Part shown: positions 30,354 through 38,498 of the stretch, one piece after another
How the letters are laid out: each line of letters starts with the position of its first letter
How positions within the stretch are numbered: position 1 is the stretch's first letter
Origin: a bacterium
GTDB taxonomy: Bacteria > Bacillota > Clostridia > Oscillospirales > Oscillospiraceae
Assembly: GCA_019424865.1 (NCBI GenBank)
Contig: JAHYYS010000011.1
Span: forward strand, 1 to 41,083
Direction of reading: 5' to 3'
DNA: 41,083 nucleotides
Notes under the pieces: generated by a model
Databases searched by the model: none
What the model was told of the DNA's origin: nothing
The model's input: only the letters and a program-made list of their open reading frames with translations
Made by a program: the position numbers and the translations under genes

Positions 30354-30980
30354 ATGAGAACGGGTAAAAAGGGGACCGGCTGGTCTCAGCTGTGGAGGCG
30401 CAACGCGGTGGTGGCCGCCATTGCGGTGTTTGTGTGCGCGGCGGTTTATCTCAACTGGAACTATGAGCAGGAGCAGGCCGAGGCGGGCAAGACCCTGGGA
30501 CAGTCGGCGCTGGTGGACGGGGAGACGGACGACCCGCTGCTCACCGGGACAGAGACGCAGACACAGGACGGGACCCAGACCGCGGGCGAGGGGCAGGACG
30601 GGACCCAGCCGACGGCCGGGGAAAGCGACAGTTACTTCGCCACTGCGCGCCTGAACCGCCAGCAGGCCCGGGACAGCGCCCTGGCCCTGCTGCAGGAGGC
30701 GGCCGCCGGGGAGGACGCTGACGCGGCTATGAAGGAGCAGGTGAACGAGACCATTCAGACCATGGCCGATTGCACCGTGACCGAGGCGCAGATTGAAAAC
30801 ATGGTGACGGCCAAGGGCTATGCCGACTGCGTGGCCTTTATCGGGGAGGAGTCCCTGAGCCTGGCGGTGGCGGCCCCGGAGGGCGGACTGACCGAGGCGG
30901 ATACCGCCAAAATTGTGGATGCGGTCAATCAGGCGGCTGGCTTTACAGCCGACCAGATTAAAATTATCGAGGTGGAGTGA
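30354..30980 (+). CDS. spoIIIAH: Stage III sporulation protein AH
   Basis: This 208-residue protein has one span (about 17-34), a Thr/Gln/Gly-rich linker (about 60-95) and a YscJ/FliF-like domain. It binds SpoIIQ of the forespore membrane to close the channel. A strong GGGAGG precedes the ATG. A 61-base gap, larger than elsewhere in the operon, precedes the gene; an extra promoter could lie there. Confidence 0.95.
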   Translation: MRTGKKGTGWSQLWRRNAVVAAIAVFVCAAVYLNWNYEQEQAEAGKTLGQSALVDGETDDPLLTGTETQTQDGTQTAGEGQDGTQPTAGESDSYFATARLNRQQARDSALALLQEAAAGEDADAAMKEQVNETIQTMADCTVTEAQIENMVTAKGYADCVAFIGEESLSLAVAAPEGGLTEADTAKIVDAVNQAAGFTADQIKIIEVE

Positions 30981-30990
30981 GCCTCCCCTT

Positions 30991-31037
30991 CAGACTGGCA
31001 AACGCCGGGGCGCGCCTTTGCCGGTCTGAAGTTTTTT
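30991..31037 (+). terminator. Terminator of the spoIIIA operon
   Basis: CAGACTGGCAAA (30991-31002) pairs with TTTGCCGGTCTG (31017-31028), with one wobble pair, and is followed by a T6 run (31032-31037). Confidence 0.9.
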
Positions 31038-31047
31038 CCGGCCGCAG

Positions 31048-31076
31048 TTGTCAAACTGCGCAAACTGTGTTAAAAT
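31048..31076 (+). promoter_or_regulatory. Promoter of the Asp23 gene
   Basis: TTGTCA (31048-31053) and TAAAAT (31071-31076) are spaced by 17, about 50 bases before the start codon. Confidence 0.75.
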
Positions 31077-31126
31077 AACACCAGCAATCTGCGCAGAGAA
31101 CTGCGATCGTAAGGAGCGTGGCAACT

Positions 31127-31501
31127 ATGAGCGACAGCAAAGAATACGTCTCCCGCTCTGACGAGCTGGGTAACATCCACATTGCAGAGGAGGTTCTGGC
31201 CGCCATTTCCGCCGCCGCTGCCCTGGAGGTAGACGGGGTCAGCAGTCTGGCCGCCAATTTGGGAAGCGACATTGCCGAGCTGCTTGGAAAGAAAAACCTG
31301 GCCAAGGGCGTGCGGGTTAAGATGGAGGACGATAAGGTCGAGGTGGAGTTGTCCATCCTCATGGCCTATGGGCACACCATTCCCGAAATCGGGAAGGCGG
31401 TGCAGGACGGCGTAAAGAGCGCCATCGAGTCCATGACGGGGCTGGAGGTGTCCGCGGTCAATGTCAATGTGGCCGGGATCAGCTTCCCGCCCAAGAGCTG
31501 A
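31127..31501 (+). CDS. Asp23/Gls24-family envelope stress protein
   Basis: This 124-residue protein has the family pattern: GNIHIAEEVLAAISAAAALEVDGV near the start, and VSAVNVNVAGISF at the end. Such proteins are membrane-associated and respond to envelope stress; the B. subtilis homologue yqhY lies near spoIIIA and acc genes. ATG 31127 follows AAGGAG. Its place right after spoIIIAH agrees with that order. A strong terminator isolates it. Confidence 0.94.
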   Translation: MSDSKEYVSRSDELGNIHIAEEVLAAISAAAALEVDGVSSLAANLGSDIAELLGKKNLAKGVRVKMEDDKVEVELSILMAYGHTIPEIGKAVQDGVKSAIESMTGLEVSAVNVNVAGISFPPKS

Positions 31502-31537
31502 GCGGCCCGCGCGCTGCATCGGTCCCTTTAGAAGAAG

Positions 31538-31577
31538 AAAACGGCCTGTCATCCCAGCGGGATGACAGGCCGTTTTT
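31538..31577 (+). terminator. Terminator of the Asp23 gene
   Basis: A perfect 18-bp stem (31538-31555 with 31559-31576, loop AGC) runs into T5. The preceding A-run makes it active in both directions. Confidence 0.92.
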
Positions 31578-31648
31578 GTATAGTTCGTACGCTTTCCGGC
31601 GCGGCGGATCCGGGGGAAATAAAATGAAAAGTTTTCGGCGGAAAGGCG

Positions 31649-31678
31649 TTGACAGGGCCTTCGCCGTAGTAGTATAAT
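31649..31678 (+). promoter_or_regulatory. Promoter of the LarA-like/aconitase X operon
   Basis: TTGACA (31649-31654) and TATAAT (31673-31678) are both perfect consensus boxes, spaced by 18. The leader is about 90 bases. Confidence 0.85.
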
Positions 31679-31775
31679 GATGTATAAAGAAGTATGCAGC
31701 CTGTATACACCGTGGAAATGAGGTTGGTTCAGGCTGCTTGTCCGGAAGTTTCATATGAAGAAAGGAGTGTCTGTC

Positions 31776-33014
31776 ATGCCGATTCTGCTTCAGGAGGACA
31801 TGGAGCGCCCCCTGCCCAAGCTGTACCGGGTCCGGCAGCAGTTTGATGACAGCCGGCTGGAGGATGTGGCCGGAGCTGTGGCGGCGCAGTGCCGCAGGCC
31901 GGAAATCGCGGCGCTGGTAAAGCCGGGCGCCCGGGTGGCGGTGGCGGTGGGCAGCCGGGGCATCCGCAATCTGGACGTCATTGTCAGGGAGGTTGTGGCC
32001 GCCCTGAAGGAGCTGGGGGCCCAGCCCTTTATCGTCTCTGCCATGGGCAGTCACGGCGGCGGCACGGAGGAGGGCCAGCGGGAGGTGCTGGCCGGCTACG
32101 GCATCACGCCCGAGCAGCTGGGCGTCCCCGTAGTGACCACGGTGGATACGGTCCTGCTGGGCCACCGGGCCGACGGACAGCCCATCTGGTTCGACCGCGC
32201 CGCCTATGAGGCCGACCTGGTGGTGCCCGTCAACCGGGTCAAGCTCCACACCGACTTTGTGGGCCCCCTGCAAAGCGGCCTGTGCAAGATGCTGGTCATC
32301 GGCCTGGGGGATCATAAGGGGTGCTCCGCCGTCCACGAGGTGGATTCGGACCACTTTGCCGCGGTGATTGAGGAGACCGCCGCCGTCATTCTGGAGAAGG
32401 CGCCCATCGGCTTTGGCGTGGCCGTGCTGGAGAACGCCTATGACCAGACCTTCCACGTGGAGGCCGTCCCGGCAAAGGGGCTGATCCAGCGGGAGAAGGA
32501 GCTGGTGGTCCAGGCCAAGGCCAATATGCCCTATATCATGCTGCCCGAGGCGGACGTCATCGTCTGCAAGGAGATTGGAAAGGACGTGTCGGGGGCCGGC
32601 TTCGATCCCAATATTCTGGGGCGCAGCTCGGTGCTGAAGACCTTTGTCCTCCATATTCCCAAGTATCAGAAGCTGGTGCTCACCGATGTGACCCAGGCCA
32701 GCCACGGCAACGGCATCGGGGTGGGCCTGTTTGATGTCATCACCCAAAAGGTGGCCCGGCAGCTGGATCTGGAGGCTATGTATGCCAATGCCATCGCCTG
32801 CAACTGCCTGGGGGACGCCAGCCTCCCCTGCACGGTGGAGGATGAGGAGACCGCCGTGCGGGTGGCGCTGAAGTGCTGCCGGGGCATCGACCGGGACAAC
32901 CCCAAAATCATTCGGATTCAGAACACGCTGCATCTGGAGTATATCGAGGTCTCACCTGCCCTGCTGGACGATGTAAAAGCCAACCCCAAGCTGACTCTGG
33001 TGGATCAGATTTAG
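31776..33014 (+). CDS. LarA-like (DUF2088) nickel-pincer racemase-family protein
   Basis: This 412-residue protein resembles lactate racemase LarA and its relatives, which use a nickel-pincer cofactor to invert a hydroxyl-bearing carbon. By eye, H93 (GSHGGG), H158 (KLH), K171 (CKM) and H187 (AVH) can be lined up with the LarA residues H108, H174, K184 and H200; the spacings agree for K and the last H. I chose ATG 31776 because AAAGGAG precedes it. It is first in an operon with both aconitase X subunits. The substrate is probably a hydroxy acid or hydroxyproline-like compound. No larB, larC or larE is in the window. Confidence 0.8.
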   Translation: MPILLQEDMERPLPKLYRVRQQFDDSRLEDVAGAVAAQCRRPEIAALVKPGARVAVAVGSRGIRNLDVIVREVVAALKELGAQPFIVSAMGSHGGGTEEGQREVLAGYGITPEQLGVPVVTTVDTVLLGHRADGQPIWFDRAAYEADLVVPVNRVKLHTDFVGPLQSGLCKMLVIGLGDHKGCSAVHEVDSDHFAAVIEETAAVILEKAPIGFGVAVLENAYDQTFHVEAVPAKGLIQREKELVVQAKANMPYIMLPEADVIVCKEIGKDVSGAGFDPNILGRSSVLKTFVLHIPKYQKLVLTDVTQASHGNGIGVGLFDVITQKVARQLDLEAMYANAIACNCLGDASLPCTVEDEETAVRVALKCCRGIDRDNPKIIRIQNTLHLEYIEVSPALLDDVKANPKLTLVDQI

Positions 33015-33045
33015 ACTATTTTTAATCAAAGGGAGGAGCAAGCAC

Positions 33046-34260
33046 ATGATTCTCAACGACGATCAAAAGGCCATGCTGGATGGCAAATTCGGCGATGGCG
33101 CGGCTTACGCCATGAAGATCCAATTTGCCCTGGGTGAGGCGTTCGACGCCCCCCGCATGGTACCCATCACCCGGGCCCACGTGGCCCTGAGCAACCAGGC
33201 CGGCGACCTGTGGTTTGCCGAGAAGATGCTCAAGGCCGGGGCGAAGTGCCGGGTGGCCCCCACGGTGAACCCCGGCTTCTGCCTGGGACATTTCACCGGT
33301 TCCTGCGCCCATCCGGTAAGCGAGGAAGATGCCGACCACATGCGCCGCACCGACGCGGCCTACCGTGGCCTGGGCGCTGTTTTGTCCTACAACTGCACCC
33401 CCTACATCGCCTCCAACGTCCCCAACTTCGGCGAGATCTGCGCCTTCTCCGAGTCCAGCGCCACCCCCTATGTCAACTCCGTGTGGGGCGCCCGCTCCAA
33501 CCGTGAGAGCGCCAACAGCGCCCTGTGCGCCGCCGTCACCGGCTATGTGCCCGAGTACGGCCTGCTGCTGGACGAGAACCGGAAGGGCGACATCGTGGTT
33601 CACGTGGAGGCCAATATGAAGTCCGACTACGAGTACCACCTGCTGGGCATGATGGGCGAGAAGATTGGCGAGGGTATCCCCGTCTTCACCGGCCTGCCCA
33701 AGCATATCTCCTCCGAGGCTCTGCGCAACCTGGGGGCCCAGCTGAACACCTCCGGCGCCTACGGCATGTACCATATCGTGGGCTTCACCCCCGAGGCCCC
33801 CACGCTGGAGGCAGCTCTGGGCGGCAAAGCGCCCAAGCACGAGGTGGTCATTACCGACAAGGACCTGAAGGACTTTGAGGAGAAATTCAGCGACGCCGCC
33901 CACGACGGCAAGGTGGACTTCGCCATGTTCGGCTGCCCCCACTTCACCCTGAAAGAGGCCATGTACATCGCCAAGCGCATCGAGGGCAAGAAGCTGGCCA
34001 TCCCCATGTATATCCTGACCTCCAGCGACTGGGCGGAGATGGCCCATCGCATGGGCGTGTACGATGTGCTCGCCGCCGCGGGCGCGGAGCTGATCCCCGA
34101 CTCCTGCCCCGACCAGCCCTGCTGGCACTACCTGAAGGGCAAGGTGGGCATCACCGAGTCCCCCAAGTGCGCCTATTACCCCCGCCGCAGAGGCATCAAC
34201 TTTATGATCCGCGACCTGGATACCTGCATCGAGGCCGCCCTGACTGGAGAGGTGAAATAA
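33046..34260 (+). CDS. Aconitase X catalytic (large) subunit
   Basis: This 404-residue protein matches the AcnX/DUF521 catalytic subunit. Conserved Cys-containing motifs are NPGFCLGHFTGSCAHP, LSYNCTPY, FGCPHFT and SPKCAYYPRRRG. Characterised bacterial members dehydrate cis-3-hydroxy-L-proline; archaeal ones act on mevalonate 5-phosphate. The upstream racemase-like gene favours an amino- or hydroxy-acid pathway, but this is inference. A strong GGGAGG precedes the ATG. One base separates it from the small subunit gene. Confidence 0.93.
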   Translation: MILNDDQKAMLDGKFGDGAAYAMKIQFALGEAFDAPRMVPITRAHVALSNQAGDLWFAEKMLKAGAKCRVAPTVNPGFCLGHFTGSCAHPVSEEDADHMRRTDAAYRGLGAVLSYNCTPYIASNVPNFGEICAFSESSATPYVNSVWGARSNRESANSALCAAVTGYVPEYGLLLDENRKGDIVVHVEANMKSDYEYHLLGMMGEKIGEGIPVFTGLPKHISSEALRNLGAQLNTSGAYGMYHIVGFTPEAPTLEAALGGKAPKHEVVITDKDLKDFEEKFSDAAHDGKVDFAMFGCPHFTLKEAMYIAKRIEGKKLAIPMYILTSSDWAEMAHRMGVYDVLAAAGAELIPDSCPDQPCWHYLKGKVGITESPKCAYYPRRRGINFMIRDLDTCIEAALTGEVK

Positions 34261-34261
34261 G

Positions 34262-34669
34262 ATGGCCAAGAGATTTTCCTGTCACAAGATTTCCGAGGGC
34301 AAGGCCCAGGCCGAGGCGATCATCACCCATGACCGCATCATGTTCTATCAGGTCCGTCCGGAGGACGGCGTGATGGAGGAGAAAAATCACGAGCTGGAGG
34401 GCCGCAGCATTGCACAAAAGGTGCTGTTGTTCCCCGGCGGCAAGGGGAGCTCCGTGGTGCAGCAGGACGGTCTGTACCACCTGGACCGCTTCCACAATAT
34501 GCCCGCCGCCCTGATCATCCAGGACCCTGACCCCGTGCTGGTGGCCGGCGCCATCATCATGGAGCTGCCCATGGTGGACAAGGTGGATCCCGCCTTCTAT
34601 GAGCAGATCAAGGACGGCGACATGGTGGCAGTCAACGCCGACGAGGGCTATGTGGAGATTCTGGACTGA
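34262..34669 (+). CDS. Aconitase X swivel (small) subunit, DUF126
   Basis: This 135-residue protein is the small DUF126 subunit that folds over the active site of aconitase X; in some species it is fused to the large one. Typical stretches are LLFPGGKGSS and a NMPAALIIQDPDPVLVAGAII segment. It starts one base after the large subunit gene. An intrinsic terminator follows. Confidence 0.94.
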   Translation: MAKRFSCHKISEGKAQAEAIITHDRIMFYQVRPEDGVMEEKNHELEGRSIAQKVLLFPGGKGSSVVQQDGLYHLDRFHNMPAALIIQDPDPVLVAGAIIMELPMVDKVDPAFYEQIKDGDMVAVNADEGYVEILD

Positions 34670-34740
34670 GACAGAGATTTTTGGAACATACAATTGCGTC
34701 ATACCCGGGGCCGCATTCCTGTGTCCCCGATCCTCCCCCG

Positions 34741-34770
34741 GAAAAAGGGCCGCGGCTGCGGCCCTTTTTC
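34741..34770. terminator. Terminator of the LarA-like/aconitase X operon
   Basis: A perfect 13-bp stem with loop GGCT has an A5 run on the 5' side and a T5 run on the 3' side, so it can act in both directions. Confidence 0.9.
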
Positions 34771-34838
34771 TACGAGTTTACCCCCAATGCGGATTTCTGG
34801 TTATACGGATGACGGAAGAATAAAGTATATAAATACAG

Positions 34839-34876
34839 CAGGAGTAGCGCGGCATCAGCGGCGCTACTCCTGTTTT
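34839..34876 (+). terminator. Second hairpin with T-tract
   Basis: A 12-bp stem (34839-34850 with 34861-34872) is followed by TTTT. No gene lies directly upstream after the first terminator, so it may be a backup or the 3' end of an unseen small RNA. Confidence 0.55.
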
Positions 34877-35052
34877 CAAATGATATATATCGAAGCATCA
34901 AATACAGCGCCGCGTGGCACCTATTGCCCGTTTGTGCCAAAGTGCTTACGGTCATCGTGGGCCCCTGTTATGCCGCGAACAGACAGAGGACTGGACGGGG
35001 CGGGCCCTGCCTGCTATACTTGTAGACAAGATAAAAGAAAGGGGGCGCTGGG

Positions 35053-35364
35053 GTGAGCTCGGTATTTCAAGAGGTATACCGGATAGTGGAGCAGATCCCC
35101 TGGGGCCGGGTGACCACCTATGGGCAGATTGCCCGCATGCTGGGCAATCCAAGGCTGTCCCGCATTGTGGGCTGCGCTCTGAATGCGGCGCCTGATGCCC
35201 TGCCCTGCCACCGGGTGGTCAACCGCGCCGGCGGGCTGAGCGGCGCCTTTCTCCCGCTGGGAAAGGAGAGCCACCGGATGCTGCTGGAGATGGAGGGCGT
35301 GCCCTTCCGGCCGGACGGAAGCGTGGATCTGGCCCGGTGCATGTGGGACGGGCCGGAGGAGTAA
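35053..35364 (+). CDS. MGMT-family (alkyltransferase C-terminal domain) protein
   Basis: This 103-residue protein has only the DNA-binding domain of O6-alkylguanine DNA alkyltransferase. The active-site motif PCHRV (C52) is present, unlike alkyltransferase-like proteins where Trp replaces Cys. So it could still accept alkyl groups, although the N-terminal domain is missing. The start is GTG 35053 after a G-rich ribosome site. It may act in alkylation damage sensing or repair. It is convergent with coaBC, with only 11 bases between the stops. Confidence 0.85.
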   Translation: MSSVFQEVYRIVEQIPWGRVTTYGQIARMLGNPRLSRIVGCALNAAPDALPCHRVVNRAGGLSGAFLPLGKESHRMLLEMEGVPFRPDGSVDLARCMWDGPEE

Positions 35365-35375
35365 AAGGGGGAGTT

Positions 35376-36572
35376 TTATTGCCCGGAGAGGGCCAGAGCC
35401 CGGTCCAGAATGCGGCCGGCGGCCTCCTCCTTGGACATGAGGGGCAGCTCCTCCGCGCCGCCGGCGGTAATCAGGGTGAGGACGTTGGTGTCCACGCCGA
35501 AGCCGGCCCCCGCTACCTTTAAATTATTGGCACAGATCATGTCCACGTGCTTCTTTTCCAGCTTTGCCTGGCTGTTGGCCAGCATGTCCCGGGTCTCCAT
35601 GGAAAAGCCGCAGATGATCTGGCCGGGGCGGCGGTGGTTCCCCAGATACTGGAGGATGTCCCGGGTCCGTTTGAGGGGGATGGACAGATCCGCATCCTTC
35701 TTTTTCAGCTTGTCGTCGGCAACCTGGGCGGGGGTGTAGTCGGCCACGGCGGCCGCCTTGAAGATAAAGTCGGACTGCTCCTGCCGCGCCGCCACCGCCT
35801 CAAACATATCCTGGGCGGAGACAACGGGCACCACCTCCACAAAGGGAGGGGGCTCCAGGGCGGTGGGGCCGGAGACCAGGGTGACGTCGGCGCCCCGGAG
35901 CATGGCCGTCCGGGCGATGGCATAGCCCATTTTGCCCGAGGAGTGGTTGGTGAGATAGCGCACCGGATCCATGGCCTCCTGGGTGGGGCCGGCGGTAACC
36001 AGCACCCGCTTGCCCTCCAGGTCGTGGGGGAAGGCGAGACGGCGCAGGATGTGCTGAAGCAGGGCGTCGGGCTCGGGCATCCGGCCGGGACCGGTGGTGC
36101 CGCAGGCCAGGTGTCCGCTGGCGGGGTCGATGACCTCCCAGCCATACCGGCGCAGGATGTCCAGGTTGTCCTGGGTCACCGGGTTGCAATACATGTTGGT
36201 GTTCATGGCCGGGGCGATGAGCTTGGGGCAGGTGCAGGCCAGCACCGTGGTGGTGAGCATGTCGTCCGCCAGCCCGTGGGCCAGCTTGGCGCACACGTTG
36301 GCGGTGGCCGGGGCGATGAGGACAAGGTCGGTGCGGTCGGCCAGGGCGATGTGCTCCACCTGATGGCTGAAATTGCGGTCGAAGGTGTCCACCATCACCC
36401 GCCGGCCCGTGAGCTGTTCAAAGGTCAGGGGGGTGATGAACTTGGTGGCGTGCTCGGTCATCACCACCTCCACCGCGGCGTGGAGCTTGGCCAGGGAAGA
36501 GGCCAGATAGGCGGCCTTGTAGGCGGCGATGCCGCCGGTGACCCCCAGCAGGATGGTTTTTCCTTTCAGCAT
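35376..36572 (-). CDS. coaBC: CoaBC: phosphopantothenoylcysteine decarboxylase/synthetase
   Basis: This 398-residue bifunctional enzyme makes 4'-phosphopantetheine in coenzyme A synthesis. The N-terminal CoaC flavoprotein part (about 1-180) has VTGGIAAYK, the catalytic His in SHQVEH, PAMNTNMY and the Cys loop HLACGTTGPGRM. The C-terminal CoaB part has VTAGPTQEAMDPVRYLTN-HSSGKMG and the Lys-rich DKLKKK. I chose ATG 36572 because GGAGGG precedes it; an extension to 36632 crosses the promoter. Confidence 0.96.
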   Translation of the reverse strand: MLKGKTILLGVTGGIAAYKAAYLASSLAKLHAAVEVVMTEHATKFITPLTFEQLTGRRVMVDTFDRNFSHQVEHIALADRTDLVLIAPATANVCAKLAHGLADDMLTTTVLACTCPKLIAPAMNTNMYCNPVTQDNLDILRRYGWEVIDPASGHLACGTTGPGRMPEPDALLQHILRRLAFPHDLEGKRVLVTAGPTQEAMDPVRYLTNHSSGKMGYAIARTAMLRGADVTLVSGPTALEPPPFVEVVPVVSAQDMFEAVAARQEQSDFIFKAAAVADYTPAQVADDKLKKKDADLSIPLKRTRDILQYLGNHRRPGQIICGFSMETRDMLANSQAKLEKKHVDMICANNLKVAGAGFGVDTNVLTLITAGGAEELPLMSKEEAAGRILDRALALSGQ

Positions 36573-36623
36573 AGCAGTTCCCTCCGGAGAACGGCCCGAG
36601 CCGGGCCGCGCAGATTTTTTTCT

Positions 36624-36652
36624 ATTATACAAAGGCGGGCGGAAAAAGTAAA
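36624..36652 (-). promoter_or_regulatory. Promoter of coaBC
   Basis: On the minus strand TTTACT (complement of 36647-36652) and TATAAT (complement of 36624-36629) are spaced by 17. Confidence 0.75.
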
Positions 36653-36726
36653 GCCAAAGGGGTGCGGGAAAACTGCCGGAGTCTGGAATAAAAATGGAGA
36701 AAGGGCGGCCTTTTCCGGGAAATCCA

Positions 36727-36755
36727 TTGACGGAAAAACCGCGGAATGGTATACT
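36727..36755 (+). promoter_or_regulatory. Promoter of the rRNA methyltransferase-like gene
   Basis: TTGACG (36727-36732) and TATACT (36750-36755) are spaced by 17, 22 bases before the ATG. Confidence 0.75.
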
Positions 36756-36777
36756 GACTTAGTTTTGAAGGAGCAAA

Positions 36778-37662
36778 ATGGAAGGGGGCGCGGCGCCTGT
36801 GTGGCTGTCTGACAAGTGGAAGGATTATGAGCTCATCGACTGCGGCAGGGGTGAGAAGCTGGAGCGATGGGGGGACCAGCTGCTGGTGCGGCCCGACCCC
36901 CAGGCCATCTGGAATACCCCCCGCACCCACCGGGGATGGAAGGCGAACGCCGGGCGCTATGCCCGATCCAGCACCGGCGGCGGGCAGTGGCAGAATAAGT
37001 CCATGCCGGAGCGGTGGACGGTCTCCTACCGGGATTTGACCTTTAACATCAAGCCCATGAACTTCAAGCACACGGGGCTGTTCCCCGAGCAGGCGGCCAA
37101 CTGGGACTTTGCCCGGGATCAGATCCGGCGGGCGGGGCGGCCGGTGAGCGTGCTCAACCTGTTTGCCTACACCGGGGGGGCCACCGTGGCCTGCGCCGCC
37201 GCCGGGGCCAGCGTGTGCCATGTGGACGCGGCCAAAGGGATGGTCCAGTGGGCCCGGGAAAACGCCAAAAGCTCCGGACTGGAGCAGGCCCCCATCCGCT
37301 GGATCGTGGACGACTGCGCCAAATTTGTGGAGCGGGAGATCCGCCGGGGCCGCCGGTACGACGCCATTATCATGGACCCGCCCTCCTATGGGCGGGGCCC
37401 CACCGGCGAGGTGTGGAAGCTGGAGGAAAACCTGTACCCCTTTGTGGAGCTGGTGCGGGAGGTGCTGTCCGACCAGCCGCTGTTTCTGATTCTCAACTCC
37501 TATACCACTGGGCTGGCCCCCAGCGTGATTACCTATATTCTGGAAACCCTGATCTCCAGGCGTTTCGGCGGACATACCGTCAGCCAGGAGCTGGGCCTGC
37601 CGGTGACCGAGAGCGGCCTGGCCCTGCCCTGCGGGGCGACGGGGCGCTGGACGCGGGAGTGA
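36778..37662 (+). CDS. Class I SAM-dependent methyltransferase, RlmI/RlmK-like
   Basis: This 294-residue methyltransferase has the SAM site VLNLFAYTGGATVACAAAGA, then VDAAKG and the catalytic-type motif IIMDPPSYGRG. These resemble the 23S rRNA cytosine-C5/RlmI-like group. The target base is not known. AAGGAG precedes the ATG. It lacks the N-terminal PUA domain of RlmI, so a different RNA or a protein target is possible. Confidence 0.85.
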   Translation: MEGGAAPVWLSDKWKDYELIDCGRGEKLERWGDQLLVRPDPQAIWNTPRTHRGWKANAGRYARSSTGGGQWQNKSMPERWTVSYRDLTFNIKPMNFKHTGLFPEQAANWDFARDQIRRAGRPVSVLNLFAYTGGATVACAAAGASVCHVDAAKGMVQWARENAKSSGLEQAPIRWIVDDCAKFVEREIRRGRRYDAIIMDPPSYGRGPTGEVWKLEENLYPFVELVREVLSDQPLFLILNSYTTGLAPSVITYILETLISRRFGGHTVSQELGLPVTESGLALPCGATGRWTRE

Positions 37663-37755
37663 GAACCTCTGCCAGATTTGCAGAAGCGGCGGAAAAGTAC
37701 AGCCTGTGTCCGTCTGCCCGATACCATTTTTGAATAAGGGAAAGAGGGGAAACCT

Positions 37756-38433
37756 ATGGGCAACTACTACGCAGAGAGCCTGAATTCACAAAAGCTGTTT
37801 CAGGTGTATGACACCGCGCTCCCCCGGATTGAGCAGTACTTCCGGGAGGAGATTGACTTTGTGCGCAGGAAGCTGACCGGAACGGAGCGGGTGCTGGAGG
37901 TGGCCGCGGGCTATGGCCGCATCGTCCGGGAGCTGGCCCCCAGCTGCGCCGAGATTGTGGGCATGGACATCTCGGAGGACAGCGTGCGGATGGGCCGGGA
38001 ATACCTGAAGGGGGTGCCCAACGCCAGCATGGTGGCCATGGACGCCCACAAAATTACCTTCCCGCCCCAGTCCTTTGATGTGACGCTGTGTCTGCAGAAC
38101 GCCCTGTCCGCCATGCGGGCCGATGATGGGGTGATCCGCAGCATCCTGGACCTCCTTGCCCCGGGCGGCACCGCCTATTTCAGCACATACAGCGCCAATT
38201 TCTGGGAACATCGCGTCGCCTGGTTCCAGGAGCAGGCGGACAAGGGCCTGCTGGGGGAGCTGGACATGGAAAAGACCCGGGACGGCGTGATTGTCTGCAA
38301 GGACGGCTTCCGGGCCACCACCCAGACCCCCGAGGAGTACGAGGCCATCGGCCAAAAGTCCGGCTATCCCTATGAAGTGACCGAGGTGGATGGATCCAGC
38401 CTGTTTCTGGTTATCCGCAAGCCCAAGGCCTGA
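37756..38433 (+). CDS. Class I SAM-dependent methyltransferase, small-molecule type
   Basis: This 225-residue protein has a Methyltransf_11/25-like domain: VLEVAAGYGRIVREL (SAM motif I), GMDISEDSV, then FDVTLCLQNAL (motif IV region). No target can be named. AGAGGGG precedes the ATG. It follows the rRNA-type methyltransferase after 93 bases and precedes the ECF transporter genes. Confidence 0.82.
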   Translation: MGNYYAESLNSQKLFQVYDTALPRIEQYFREEIDFVRRKLTGTERVLEVAAGYGRIVRELAPSCAEIVGMDISEDSVRMGREYLKGVPNASMVAMDAHKITFPPQSFDVTLCLQNALSAMRADDGVIRSILDLLAPGGTAYFSTYSANFWEHRVAWFQEQADKGLLGELDMEKTRDGVIVCKDGFRATTQTPEEYEAIGQKSGYPYEVTEVDGSSLFLVIRKPKA

Positions 38434-38498
38434 GACTGGGCGGGACGCAGGCTGTACTTCCCCGCCGCTTCTTCGAGTAAAATAATGAGGTATGCGCC

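Larger units (their letters stand above)
34670..35052. other. Non-coding stretch with two hairpins before the MGMT-like gene
   Basis: No gene is supported here. The stem 34741-34753 with 34758-34770 (GAAAAAGGGCCGC and its complement) is a bidirectional terminator for the aconitase X operon. A second hairpin, CAGGAGTAGCGC/GCGCTACTCCTG (34839-34850 with 34861-34872), ends in TTTTC and could end a short transcript. TATACT at about 35010 may be the -10 box of the MGMT-like gene. Confidence 0.6.

Noticed and set aside
31479..32933. 484-codon minus-strand frame opposite the LarA-like gene
   Set aside because: It crosses a strong terminator and a consensus promoter on the other strand and has no recognisable domain.
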